Part shown: positions 49,389 to 60,694 of the stretch, in pieces
How the letters are laid out: the number at the start of each line of letters is the position of its first letter
Numbering within the stretch: the first letter of the stretch is position 1
Assembly (NCBI GenBank): GCA_034620365.1
Contig: JAQGEQ010000071.1
Coordinates: 4,092,001-4,156,000, forward strand
Direction: 5' to 3'
Source of the DNA: Pegea sp. RAD2-039
Taxonomy: Eukaryota; Chordata; Thaliacea; Salpida; Salpidae
DNA: 64,000 nucleotides
Notes under the pieces: generated by a model
The model's database searches: none
The model's input: the letters and a program-made list of their open reading frames with translations, nothing else
What the model was told of the DNA's origin: nothing
Translations under genes and position numbers: made by a program

Positions 49389-49965
49389 ATAGAAAGCATA
49401 ATAAATATAAAAAGAGAAAAAATCACAGTTTAGAAATGACAGTGTTGGCAATATTATAGCGGTTCAACTTCTTCTTGAACAGCAGGAGTGATTCTGACAT
49501 GACAATGTTTGATGGCAGCTGGTTCCAAGTACTAATTGTGCGGTATGAGAAAAAATTTGGTCTGATTAACGTACCAGGTGATTAAGTCAGTTAAATTTCG
49601 AAAATTTTAAAAATAAGAATTAAGTCTTATTTAATTCGTCGAATTTCCAAAGTATCTGAATTTAAGAAGCTAAGACGATATTTATAACTATTGTATTTAA
49701 TATTAAATTTCCTGCATACCAATCTCGTAAATGTGGCCTGAACAGATTCGATTTTTTTGATATCACTAACTTGATATGGCATCCATGCACTGACATTGTA
49801 TTCAAGAATTGGATGTATGTATAATTTGAATAAATTGATAAAGAAGTATGGGTCCTTAGAATTAAAGGTCTTTATAGTAAGATAGACAAGGTTGATAGAT
49901 TTTGCAAAGATTTTGGAAACATAACTGTGCCATTTAAAGTCAGGTGATTGGGTGATGCCAATGCT
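49389..49965 (-). mobile_element. LINE reverse transcriptase 3' fragment, reverse strand
   Basis: Reverse complement of the C-terminal part of the LINE RT, matching 52100-52730 and 3600-4230 (ISKL-stop end at about 49420; RTI-x-x-WN region at about 49530). It starts exactly where the forward copy's 3' end stops, so two insertions meet tail to tail. Confidence 0.85.
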
Positions 49966-50594
49966 GCAATTAAAAATTCTTTAACTCAGTTTATTAATGA
50001 ACCTACTCATTCAAAAGGTGAAATTTTAGAATAATAAAATGTAAATTTAGAAACCAACAAGTATAAGTAGATCTTTTTAAAAAGCAGCTAATTGTACAAC
50101 TGTAAACAAGAAAATTAGTTTTAAACAAAAAATATTTAATTGGTTTAATTTGCAATTATTTATTGTAGAATATCTTTTATAATCGAAACTTGATTTATGA
50201 GATTACACAAATTTTTAGATTATTTTACCTAATAAATCATTTGTGATTTCAAATCTAAACAAATTTAGCTTTTAAGAAATATTGGCTTAAAGTTTTGTAA
50301 ATGAGGTTCTTCATGTAGTAAAATGCTTTTGTAGTTTTCTACATTCAACTTTTTCACTTTGATTAAGAGTTTTTAAAAACGTTATTAAAATAATCAAAAA
50401 ATGAATATCAAACTCTTGTAATAAAATACTCCTTAAAATATACTTGATTCTTACAAAGATTAGTTTCAACCACAACTGAGCTCTCTACTATTTTATTTTA
50501 ATAAATTTTAACAATTTGAATTTTTTTAATGTTAAACAAGAAACTGATATAAGCTCTTCATTTTGATAAGACACTATAGCTGATTCACAATTTA
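49966..50594. other. AT-rich spacer
   Basis: Nothing recognised. It would contain the 3' UTR of the minus-strand gene ending at 50595. Confidence 0.35.
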
Positions 50595-51030
50595 TTATTT
50601 TAAGTTTAATTGTTCAGCAAAACTTACTACATCTATGTACGTTTCATCAACATCAATCTGAAGCTTTTTGGTCGCAATATCGATTTTATCATCTGTGTCT
50701 AACAAATTGAAATATAATTTAAGCTTATCGACTTCAATAGTACATTGAGAAGGTAACTCATATGTTGTTTCCACTTCTTTTGAATCCACAAGGACTTTAT
50801 ACTTCAGATTATTTGGAATGAGACATGCACTATTTTTTTCCTGATTTCTTTTTATCATGAAAGCACAATCAGTTGAATCTTTTTTGATATTCCGAATAGT
50901 TTTTACAAATTCATTTCTCACAAGATAAACAGTTTCTGAACCAACAGTAAGTTCACCCCACGGTGGTATTTGCAACTTTTTTAAAGATAAAACCTTATCC
51001 ATAAGATCCTTCTTCTGATGCAAAAAATCT
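50595..51030 (-). CDS. Terminal exon of an unidentified gene
   Basis: An open exon on the minus strand. It begins after a good acceptor (TTCTATTTTTAAG at about 51030) and ends with a stop at 50595, about 144 codons. The protein is balanced in composition (MDKVLSLKKLQIPPWGELTV, LVRNEFVKTIRNIKKD, STDCAFMIKRNQEK) with alternating hydrophobic residues that suggest a beta-rich fold, unlike the Phe/Ile/Asn-biased noise frames nearby. No ATG suits as a start within the exon, so upstream exons should lie to the right; the LINE at 51.75-52.88 kb may sit in its intron. I do not recognise the family. Confidence 0.5.
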
Positions 51031-51750
51031 TAAAAATAGAATTGATATTAAAAACTTTTTTTAATCATTCATTCTCGAAACTTGAGAAGAAGTGATAAAA
51101 AGAAAAAAATATTAATCAAGTTAAGAAAAAGTTAAAATATACTGCAAGTCGATAAAATAAAAACTTTCAATTTAATAGAAATTTTTTTGAACTTATTACT
51201 ACTGGCACTTATATAAAATAAATCTTTCAAATAAAAATTAATGCAACTAATACTAACAAACCATCATCTTTTAATCAGGGGTTTTTATAGTTAAATCTGG
51301 TGCTAGCATTTCTTAGGTGGTTCTTGTAAATATTTATTTTGAAATAATTAAATAATCCTTTTAAAAATACACTTTTTTAAACATACAAATAAAAGGTTGA
51401 TTAAATATTTTGTTTATTACAATTGATTTATAACAGGAATTGAAAATTGATTAAGATGATTATTAAGATAAATTTATCCCTGATAAAAAAATTAGTATTT
51501 TTTGTTATAAATTGTGTAATATTTTCCCAGAAACTAAATTTTTTAAACATGTAGCTACTAATTTAAATTGAAGTATAAACTTTTATTAAAGTTTTAAAAA
51601 CTTGAACAATCATTAGTTGTATAACATATCAACATAAAACAAATCAACTTAAAATTAATATAATTTTTAATTATTCAATTTTTTTAAAGAACCTAAGTTT
51701 CCTAAAATAGGTTTCTCAAATGAGACTACTCTTGTACTACGAGCATATGA
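51031..51750. other. AT-rich spacer, possibly intronic
   Basis: No exon found. If the exon at 50.6-51.0 kb has upstream exons, this is probably intron. Confidence 0.3.
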
Positions 51751-52880
51751 TGTTTTTCAGGTGAGGATACTTTACTTGTCACCAGCGGCGTTCCTCAGGG
51801 TTCCGTTCTGGGTCCACTTCTCTTTTTGATTTTCATTGAAGACCTCATCAGAAGACTAATAACAGTAGACAATGTCAGTGTGTTTGTGTATGCAGATGAC
51901 ATCAAGCTATTATCTGGTTCTCACTCAAAACTCCAAACTGCACTAAACATTGTAGAAAACTGGTCTGCGAGTTGGCAACTTAAAATCCAGCCAACAAAGT
52001 CTGAAGTTATAACATTCTCCCGTAAGCCAGCTGCCAACTTCAGCAACCAATACTACATCAATGGATCTATTCTTGAACGAGTATCCTCAGTCATAGACCT
52101 CGGCATTACTCTGACATCTGACTTCAAATGGCACAGTTATGTTTCCAGAATCTTTGGAAAATCTATCAAGCTTGTCCACCTCATCATAAAGACTTTTAAT
52201 TCTAAAGATCCATGGTTTTTCGTCAACCTTTTCAAACTGTACATACGCCCTATTCTTGAATACAATGTCAGTGCATGGATTCCATATCAAGTTGGTGATA
52301 TCAGAAAAATCGAATCTGTTCAGGCAACATTTACGAGATTGGTTTGCAGGAAACTTAATATCAAATACGAGAGTTATAAGCATCGTCTGAGCTTCTTCAA
52401 TCTAGATACTTTGAAAATCCGAAGAATTAAATACGATCTTATTCTGATTTTTAAAATTATTTACAACCTAATTGATCTTCAGTTTGATGACTTTTTCTCC
52501 ATTAGTCCCTCCCTCAAGTTATATCAACTTAGAAGACATAAATTACATCTTAATAAGCCCACTCCACCAGCTACGTTAACCAGATTAAGTTTTTTCTCAT
52601 ACCGCACAATCAGTACATGGAACAATCTGCCATCAGAGATTATCATGTCAAAATCACTTGTGTTGTTCAAGAAAAAGCTGAATTGTTATAATATCGCCAA
52701 CATTGCCATTTCTAAACTGTGAATTTTTCTCTTTTACAATACTATGATTTTGTGCAATTCTTCATTGTCATATGCTTTTTCGTTTACACGTCAAATAGAT
52801 CTAATTTGTGAGAATGTGTGTTAGCGAGAGGTGCTCTCTTTAGGCACCCTCCTTCACATTTATTGTAATAAATAAATAAA
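51751..52880 (+). mobile_element. LINE copy, 5'-truncated, RT palm-to-end open frame and 3' terminus
   Basis: Begins in RT with TSGVPQGSVLGPLLFLIF, then FVYADDIKLL with the catalytic YADD box (51895), and runs open for 298 codons (51826-52722) to KLNCYNIANIAISKL-stop. The C-terminal part has R-T-I-S-T-W-N-N-L-P, typical of CR1/Jockey-like RTs. The 3' UTR carries GAGAATGTGTGTTAGCGAGA and a GAGAG-GTG-CTCTC hairpin and ends in TTATTGTAATAAATAAATA. It is the youngest-looking copy here, with an intact reading frame but no 5' part. Confidence 0.93.
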
Positions 52881-53342
52881 GTTGGCTGTTTTAATAGATA
52901 AATAATAAATATAATGAATGATATATAAATAATACTTTTCTACTAATATAACAGCTCAGTTTTGCAAGCTTGCCTTAGTGTATAGCCTGACAAATTATCT
53001 TAACAAACAAGTAATTATGTAATTAATGAAAAATACAGTTAAAAAGAAAAAAAATTAAAAATTTGAAGATTTTACATGTACCAACTTTTGTGGACATTTT
53101 ATCAAATTGCATAATTGCTTTTGTGAAAGTAGTATTTGGGTGCTTTAAAGTAAAAGAGGTCTTTCATGTAGTAGCAAAAATTGTTTCAAAATGTCAGTCA
53201 TAACAGAAAGGGGCTACATTTTTTGCAGACAAAGTATTAAATTATAACAAGATGAAAATAAATATTTATCTGATAGTTAAATAATTATATTAAGTGTTTT
53301 TATCTTGTAATAATTTATTTGCAATTGTAAAGTAATTTGTTA
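52881..53342. other. AT-rich spacer
   Basis: No gene or repeat recognised. Confidence 0.35.
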
Positions 53343-53470
53343 TTTATTTAGTTATTACGATAAACATGAAGAGCACACCTCTCTAAAGTAAATAATAATA
53401 CATTCTCACAAATAATTTTATAAAAAATTAAGTTGGAAATATTGAAAGAAAAAGATGTAGCAGCTGCCAT
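53343..53470 (-). mobile_element. Degenerate LINE 3' end, reverse strand
   Basis: A worn version of the reverse 3' terminus: ATTACGATAAACATGAAGAG, CACACCTCTCTAAAG and CATTCTCACAAATAAT, followed by the GAAAGAAAAAGATGTAGCA segment also seen at 17.7 kb. It is clearly older than the other copies. Confidence 0.7.
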
Positions 53471-53499
53471 TTCAGTGGTCCCCAAACAATCTCTGTTTT

Positions 53500-53530
53500 G
53501 GCGCGCTTCGGCCGCGAAGAGTATAGTGAT
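53500..53530. repeat. CG-rich palindrome
   Basis: GCGCGCTTCGGCCGCGAAG is an island of CG dinucleotides in otherwise AT-rich DNA and contains the perfect hairpin CTTCG-GCCG-CGAAG. No matching copy was found elsewhere in the window. It could be a transposon end or a regulatory palindrome. Confidence 0.45.
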
Positions 53531-53859
53531 AATGACTCTTTATATAGAGCTTTATTCAAATTATTAAAGCGACTGACAACAACGATAACTATACTAACGA
53601 TATAAAAAATTTTACAAAACCATCTTCATAAGTCGAAAAAGTCTCTACGCTTTTTGCAACGACTTGGATTTGTTAGGAGATAAAGATTTATCAGAAGTTT
53701 TAAATTTCATATCAAACTTGTCTACTTATGTTCATAAGTCAAAAAAGTTCCTGCGCTCTATTAGTAGATTGTTTAATCAGTTCAGAGATTGAGTTTTCCA
53801 ATTTTATTTTTAACTAAAATATTTTTTTAATTTAAATAAAAAATTAATATTTATTTCAG

Positions 53860-54147
53860 TGCTTTTTTGGTTTATTAAATCATATATTTTACTAAAAACT
53901 TCATCAAATAAATCAGATGAAAATCTACAAAGCCGAACTGATGAAAATATTCCCAAGAAATATTCACATAGAAATTTGGAAGCAGAAGAAGTTGAAGGCG
54001 AAATCACGTTGAACTCACACAATCATAAAGTTGATGACCACTTAAAGAGATTTGTAATTATGAGGACTTTGAATACGTGAATGAGTTGTTTGTTGATTAT
54101 TGTGGACACCACGTTGTTTATGTTTCAGGCCACGTAGGACAAACTGA
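53860..54147 (+). CDS. Possible 3' exons of an unidentified gene
   Basis: Exon 53860-54076 follows a strong acceptor (TTTATTTCAG). It encodes a hydrophobic start (FWFIKSYILLK) and then a charged stretch (DENLQSRTDENIPKKYSHRN, EAEEVEGEIT). A 51-bp GT-AG intron (54077-54128) joins it in phase to a short exon ending RRTN-stop at 54147. The intron length is typical for this genome. No upstream exon or start was found and I do not recognise the protein; it may be a gene tail or a decayed gene. Confidence 0.35.
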
Positions 54148-54334
54148 CCAGCAAGTTTGGTTTAATTAAAAAGTTCTTCGAATCGATCATCAAGTCAGTT
54201 TTCGGCACCATTTCAGTGGCTGTTATTTTTGGAAGATTGTTGACAAGATGAAGATCAAATTGGGTTTTATCACGATTCTTGAAACTTCCCAGGATTTGGG
54301 GTCAAGTTTTACTCAAGTTTTATTGTTTCATTTG

Positions 54335-54735
54335 ATCTCTTTTCATTCAACAACCTCGGAAACATACCCCTTCTAATCTATATACTAAAATTCTTTAAGG
54401 TTATTTTTATGTCTCCGACAAACTAAAGAGATGTTCTACCAAAAACATGAATACTGAATAAACGAATAACGCAACAATAAAACTCATTTAATTATGTTCA
54501 TAAACCAATATGATTCGTAAGCGACTGAAGATTCATCAGAAGTTTTAAACTCTCATGATCATACTTGATTTGATTCCACTCAATAACCTCGGAAACAGAA
54601 TTCTTCTACTTTATTTACTGAAACTCGTTAACGTCATTTGTGTGTCTCCGACGGACATAAGAAATGTGGGTGGTACAGAACTGTTCTACCAAAAATTTGC
54701 AAATTTAACAAAAGAAAAACGCGAAACGCAACTAT
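54335..54735. repeat. Pair of degenerate direct repeats
   Basis: Two related blocks, about 54345-54490 and 54570-54735, share AACCTCGGAAACA, CTATATACTAAAATTCTTTA / TTTATTTACTGAAACTCGTTA, GTGTCTCCGAC and TGTTCTACCAAAAA in the same order. The first contains TCTAATCTATATACTAAAAT, which recalls the 5' start of some Helitron-type elements; this is a weak resemblance only. Confidence 0.5.
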
Positions 54736-54865
54736 AAAAAGAATATGATGGAAGCTCTAAAGCTACAAAGTTTGTTGCCCCACTTTTACTATCTTCTCTT
54801 CTTCCAAAGGTGCAACAACTTCTACGAAGTTCACTATTATTTTCAGGAAGAAGCTCTTATCTCTC

Positions 54866-55119
54866 CTGTCGCGGTTTGTGATTGCTTCCGTCCTGCTCTT
54901 CCTCACAGCAAGAAAGCTTCCTTATTGATCCCTGATTAGATCCAATAGAGCTTCCTTTTGTTTTTTTAGCCTGTGAAGTAGTATCTCTTCTTCTGCTTTC
55001 CCTTTTTACCTTTTCTACTTCATAATAACTAGAGTGCCCGGATGCTGAGTAACAAATGCTCAGTTTTGGTCTTGTCGTCATCACAGTTCTTCTCTTATTT
55101 TGTTTCTTATGTCGCTGAT
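54866..55119 (-). CDS. Possible terminal exon, basic Ser-rich tail, interrupted by LINE sequence
   Basis: On the minus strand an open stretch reads ENQRHKKQNKRRTVMTTRP, SICYSASGHSSYYEVEKVKR, RRDTTSQAKKTKG and SCCEEEQDGSNHKPRQER-stop. The basic, Ser-rich composition with Tyr motifs would suit a cytoplasmic tail, but there is no homology to lean on. Directly upstream (55120 on) lies reversed LINE endonuclease sequence, so either the exon begins near 55110 or the gene was disrupted. Confidence 0.3.
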
Positions 55120-56420
55120 TTTCCTCTGTCATACAGTCTAACGCGAAACACAAAAAAGTTTATCGTCAACCAGAAAAGAATCAGGATGAAACGGTTTCAA
55201 CCAAGTTTCAGTAATAAACAAATGTGAAATCTTGGGAATGCAAAAGAGCTTTCAATTGAAAAATTTTGTTAATAATCGACCGTGCGTTGAAGAACATGGT
55301 TTTATAGAAGAATTGTCATTTTGACGCTTTTGAGGACCTTTGTGTAGTGGAATTTTTGGCCAGAAAACTGATCTTTACGTTTGACTGAAAAGAGAAATTA
55401 GTAGATGTGAAACCAGTGGTTACTTGCTGTTTTTTGATAAAAAAAACTTTAACGTTTAAAGGCCCATGGTGGACCTCGAACTTTGTATTTGAAATCAGTT
55501 GGTTGTTCCTTCTGATTTCGATTATACGCTTCTTTTAGAAGACGCTTATTTTCTAAGCGATCATCTTCACACATATCATGTGCTACTCTAATGCGTTCGA
55601 ATTTGTCGTCAAGCCGTAGCTTATACAGCTTGGCAAGAAAATTGTGTTTGTCCCAACTTTCCTGAAAGGGCACTTTCAAGGGTCTTTGATGACCTTAGCT
55701 TTTCGCTCCAAGTCTGGTCATTGATACCTTTGAATGTCCACAAAATCAAGGCTTTAAGAGCACACTTGATAAAAGAGTCAATGATATTCATAAAACAATG
55801 TCATCATCTTTATTAGTCTCAAAAACATTAAAGACTGTTTTCTCTGTCCTCACGGTCCAGAGTAAGTTTTTTGTTCGTGTCGGTGACCTTTTTGGCAAGA
55901 AGCTGCACCATGCTAGCATTTTTGTTGAAATCTGAATCACCGACCACATGAGGCCCATGTGACAGGTTTCTTTGTAGATCCATCTATTGATTTGGACAAA
56001 CTAGAAATTTTTTGTTGATTTTGGCAACATGGTTGCTAATTTGAGATTTAAATTTGGCCAATTCTGCGGATATTTATTTGCTGATGTCTGATAATAGGTT
56101 TGAATTAGAAGAGGTAGGTTCTACATTTAATGTAAATAACTTAAACCCAATTTGCTTCATCTGGATGCTACCAAATAACTCGAAAATTTTCTTGCATATC
56201 ACTACAGCCAAGATGAAACCAGAAAAAGCATTTGTAACATTCTATCTGTAGCCTGATCTTCACAGGAGTAAATTTTATTGCAAGATTTGCAATCGCCATT
56301 ACAAGCTTGATTTGATGAAGTCGGTTTGTCAGAAATTAACTTTAATTTCTGTATACTGTAGCGTAGCTTCTTGCCTCTATTATTTTGATCCACAATAGTT
56401 TTTACTTTCATTCAAATAAG
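55120..56420 (-). mobile_element. LINE copy, ORF1 and start of endonuclease, reverse strand
   Basis: Read on the minus strand: PHD-like finger at about 56330-56230 (ACNGDCKSCNKIYSCEDQ), coiled segment at 56150-55990, an RNA-binding-like middle at 55920-55690, an ORF1 C-terminal domain at 55679-55449 (FERIRVAHDMCEDDRLENKR, then KYKVRGPPWAFKR), and the first part of the endonuclease (55305-55120). This copy preserves the ORF1 middle and C-terminal domains that the forward copy at 47.6 kb has lost. Together the two show the element's order as finger, coil, RNA-binding-like, CTD, EN, RT. Stops and frameshifts are present. Confidence 0.85.
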
Positions 56421-56486
56421 TAGAAACTTCAACAAATGTTTTCTTTTTATCACGGATTTTTAGTGTAACAAAACCAAAAAAGTTTA

Positions 56487-56913
56487 AATGGATTTCTTAA
56501 CCAAATAGAGTAATCAATCACAAGTAATATACAAATCACTTATTAGAAACAATTTTATCATTAAATAGTTTTGTACTTTTTTGAAATTGAAATAATAGAA
56601 CTTCAAAAAAAATCTATAAAACTAAGTTAAACAACTAATTTATATTTTAACAATGTTAAAAGACCTTTTAATGACAAATTTTTGTTTAAAACTTATAAAT
56701 CTGTTCAAATATAGAATCATTTGATAACACTTTTTTCTAATTGAAGCTGATAATAAAATAGGTTTTAAATATCAAACACAAGAGTTGAATCAAATAATTT
56801 ATTTTGTGAAACGAACACAAGTTTGTAAAGTGCAGACTTCAAATAAACCACCTGTAAGTTGAACAAAGACTTTTTTAATCTAAATTAGTTCTAATTACAA
56901 AGTGTTTGCTTAC
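56487..56913. repeat. Downstream flank of the secreted-protein gene, duplicated at 63042-63473
   Basis: Aligns end to end with 63042-63473. By eye the two differ at roughly 8 percent of positions, including small indels. Homology begins sharply at GTTTAAATGGATTTCTTAAC in both copies and the sequence before it is unrelated, which marks the duplication breakpoint. Confidence 0.9.
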
Positions 56914-59318
56914 TTAACAAGATGGTTGCCACAAGTTGGTTGATGGTGGACAAAAGTTCCATTCGAATTTTGCTCCCAACAATGGAACTGAAAACTTTGG
57001 AACACATTTGAATGTAGCTTCATAATGCTCTATAAGTTTTGGTCTCCATAGATTCCAGAAAGTGTCGTAATCAGTAGTAACTTGGGTAGTTCTTCTGGTA
57101 ATTTCATCATGATATTCTTGTTTCAAATTAGTGTATACAACGTCAGTTATGTTTTTACCGAAAGTGCAAGTAAAGAATTGATCGAAAAGACACAAGTGCT
57201 TACGAGAAAGCTGAAACACAATAAAATTAAATGATATATTTTTAATTGAGCAAAATATTTTTCAATAAATATATTTTATATAGAATTTTTTTATAGAAAC
57301 GATTTTTAATAAAAGATTTGACTGTTATAGATTCAAATATAAAATAATTCTACCAACTCTATGTGTTGTATAACAATTTACTCATAACTATTATATATGC
57401 AAAATCTCAGATTACTTACTGCTTCAACCTTAAGCTTGATTTTGCTCTTTTCGCTACAGATCTTGTTTTCGAGATGAGTCTCGTAGTGAGCAATCTTGGC
57501 AGTTCTATCAGCTTGACAATTAATGAAATGTCTGCTAACACTATCGGCGTAATCTTTTGATCTGTTTTGCCATTGAGCAATGGCGTGGGTGAAAGTGTAG
57601 TTCAAATCTGTAACGTGGTTATCGAATTCTTCTTTCTTGGCATCAACCCAGCTTTGAGCTTCAGTTTCAAGTCGTGATCGATAAGTAGTGATTTCATCTT
57701 CAGTTGGGCATGTACTGTTAAGTGATGACGTTAACAATATTTGAATGTATTTAGATGCTCGTAGTCTTACCCCCAGGTTGATTTTGGTTTCATGGTACTG
57801 ATTCTTTGTTTCAAAGTGTTGAAAGCACCAGTTCCCCAAATTACAATGAGATTTCTCCAGTTGGTGACAATTGGACCAAGTTGCTCGGTATAGTTTCCAG
57901 CTTTGTAGTCGATACAAGTCTTGTAAGTATCAACAGGGAACTCTTCAGTTGCTGTGAGAAGAAAATTATTAGGTTTGATGTGACTTCTAAGTTAAAAATT
58001 CTAAATTGATAGCTTACCTGATGCATTAACTTCTTTAAGATCATCAAAAGCATATCCACTCCATTTTGGATTAAAAGCATGAACTCGGATAAGCTTGTAC
58101 AAATACTTTGGAGCATCTGGAATTGGTTTGCTGGAAAAATATGTATTGAGAACATAACAATCTAACGTGTTAATTTGACTTTACCAAGTTCGCTTGTATT
58201 GATGTTTCTCGAATCCGTAACAACCAGTGTTGAAATGACATTTGTAGTTACATCTGTAACAATCCTTTGCTTTTGTAACAGCCTCAGTGATTGTGGTGTT
58301 GAACTCTCCGATAAGAGTAGTTCTTTCATTAGTAAGAAGTGTACTGTAATTAGTCATAGCGTCGGTGAAGTTGCCTGGCATTGACAAAGATCCTACAAAG
58401 CAGAGATAATATAAGATGATGGCTATCAGTTTTACATATATCGATACCGTAAAGTGTCTCGAAAACAGAATTAGCAAAGTGTTGTCGCTTATTGATGTGA
58501 TCTGTAAGAGCATCTGCATATTTAGCTTGGATCATTGTGTTCTTCAAGTCAGCGAGTCGTTCGTATTCCTCGACCTTGATTTCACGAACTTGCATGCAGT
58601 TAAGGAACCTTACAATGAGATTGGTTTACAGTTGTAAGATTAGTAAGCGACAAAAACTCACTTTGTTACAAGTTGTTTATGGAAATGTTCAAGCTTGTCA
58701 ACCATATCAATGACTGAATTGTTGTATCGAGTAGATGCAGCGCTCTTCAAGTTAGCAAGTTCAGTTTCATATTCTTGAGTTTTGTTACAATAGAGCTCTG
58801 AGTCTTCTTTGTAAACACGCTTAAGATATTCTTTGAATGTCCTCAAGTAAGATTCATGAATCTCGTCAATTTGAGCTTCAAGTACTCCGAGATTATCATC
58901 CATCTCTTCTTTCATTTCATTACGCTTTTCAGTCATCTTATCTGTATAGTTGACTTGAACGTAATCAGTGATGTTAGAAGGATCTGTGGAAACAAAGCAT
59001 TAAATAAAAGTCTTGAAGTAAACATTCTTATAATTCCAGCAACTTACCACTTTCACATGATAATCCTAGTCGCTTTGGGAAAGCTTTCAAGATGTGTGAA
59101 TAAAATTTAGCAGTAAACCAAGCAGAGTTATGGTTAACATTGTGACCGTAACTGTTAGTTGGTGGGAACACATGGAAATGATGTGTACACCAATATTGAT
59201 AATTTGGAATTGAGATTGCTTGAGTAGCCTGAGAAATAAACCAAGAAATTAGTAATTTATTTTATTAACAATTTATACTTACAGCAACAAACAGCAATAA
59301 AATTGCAATCAACTTCAT
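56914..59318 (-). CDS. Secreted helix-rich glycoprotein of unknown family, nine exons, 597 residues
   Basis: Exons on the minus strand: 59318-59283, 59228-59048, 58983-58662, 58608-58448, 58392-58185, 58130-58018, 57951-57771, 57714-57420 and 57210-56914. All junctions are GT-AG, the phases close exactly and the stop is at 56914. A signal peptide is clear (MKLIAILLLFVAATQA) and no other membrane span is visible. Most of the chain is charged and helical with coiled-coil character (KMTEKRNEMKEEMDDNLG, EYERLADLKNTMIQAKYA). There are many N-glycosylation sequons (NIT, NYT, NFT, NYS, NTT, NST, NRS) and about 15 cysteines, including a cluster reading CYRCNYKCHFNTGCYG. His/Trp/Tyr-rich patches lie near the N-terminus (YQYWCTHHFHVF). 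I do not recognise the family. Regular gene structure and moderate codon bias suggest a well-expressed extracellular or mucus/matrix protein. A second copy begins at 63474. Confidence 0.92.
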
Positions 59319-60659
59319 CTTCTTTTCTTGTGAAAGCTTGATAAAGAATATAATTCCGTAGTCAGATTGAAGACCTTTTATATTGGTTTTATACAAACAA
59401 TATTTATAAGAAAATACAAAAAAATTATATGTTCAAGTATCATTGGATTAATAAGTTTTTATAATTAATTGTTTTGATATTTTTAGTAAGTAGTTTAAGT
59501 AAAGATAACAACTAAGTTAATTTGCTGAGTACCGGAAAAATAGAAAATATTTTTTTATTAAACTTTAAGGGAATAATAAAAAACATTTTCAGACAATTCG
59601 GTCGAATCTTTGTCTATAAAAAAAGACAAATTTGTAAAATTTTAAAATGATGTTTCTTAAATTAAATAAATACAAGCTGATATGCTGTTTATTGATTTCT
59701 CTAAAATTTTTATTAAATGTTTTTCACTAAAGGGTAAAATTTTCTGAAATATTTTATTACATATTTCTAGCATAATAGAATATCACTTTATTTGCACAAA
59801 AAAGATTAAAATTCATTTTTCTTTAAACATTAATTATCGGTTGCTTTTAGGTGTTGTTTCTATTCTTATTTATTTTTAGATTTTGAGTTAACGATCGAAC
59901 TGACATTTAGTAAAAATACAGTTTTAAATAAATAGCAACGTTTCAAAAAATTTCCATAGATATTATTTGTATAATTTTCTTTCTTTAAACAAACAACTAA
60001 TCAGTTAAATTTGTTAAATCATTTAGTGTTGTGTTGTAATTCTAGATAAATATTTATTACTAAAACCATTTTTCTTCAAACTATTCAAGAATACTTAAGT
60101 ATTATTATTCGGAAGTAATGCTAGTTTTGTGTTATTTTAATAACCTAAGTTTAACTGAAAGATCGCTAATAAGTAGTTAAGTTTTGAATAATGGTTGGTT
60201 ATAATCTACTTAGAGTAGATAACACTTGAAAGTTACAAGTAAACTAAACTCTTCTATCGACTATATGTAAAATGCAGCAACTTGTTTTTGAAACAATAAT
60301 TGTTAAAATCGTGAAATATGTTGTAAAAACTATTCAAAAAAATTATCACTTACGAAACTTAGTTTTATATGTCATCCATACAAAAGTTATTACAAACCTC
60401 TATTACTTGGATTAATAAGTAAAGTTTACTTACTGTCTTCAATAATACAAAAGTAAATTTATTAGTTTCAAAATAAAGTTTTTCTTTAATTAACAAAAAG
60501 AAATAAATTTAACATTAATTACAAGATGAAATTATTAATAGCAAAAAGCATAAAATTTTTCTTTTATTTTTCAAAACACAATTTTTTGTAATTGTGATAT
60601 GTTTGAATTAAGTAACAAAATAATATTTTGCCGCTTAGATAAGTCTTTACTTTCTTATA
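59319..60659. other. AT-rich upstream region of the secreted-protein gene
   Basis: Contains the presumed promoter. An AT-rich TATA-like stretch (TTTTATATTGG on the plus strand, i.e. CCAATATAAAA on the gene's strand) lies at about 59376-59387, some 60 bp before the ATG, in a plausible place for a TATA box with a short leader. Beyond that nothing is recognised. Confidence 0.4.
59374..59388 (-). promoter_or_regulatory. Putative CCAAT/TATA-like promoter element
   Basis: On the minus strand CCAATATAAAAGGTC lies about 55-70 bp upstream of the start codon of the nine-exon secreted-protein gene. TATAAAAG followed by a G/C-containing stretch is a good TATA match and stands out from the simple A/T background. 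The distance would leave a 5' UTR of about 30 nt. Confidence 0.5.
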
Positions 60660-60694
60660 AACCTGGTTCATTGCAGACTTGGTGTTGTTTATAA

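Noticed and set aside
57363..59110. Plus-strand open frames across the secreted-protein gene
   Set aside because: They are shadows: the minus strand has nine phase-consistent exons with a signal peptide, which explains the region.
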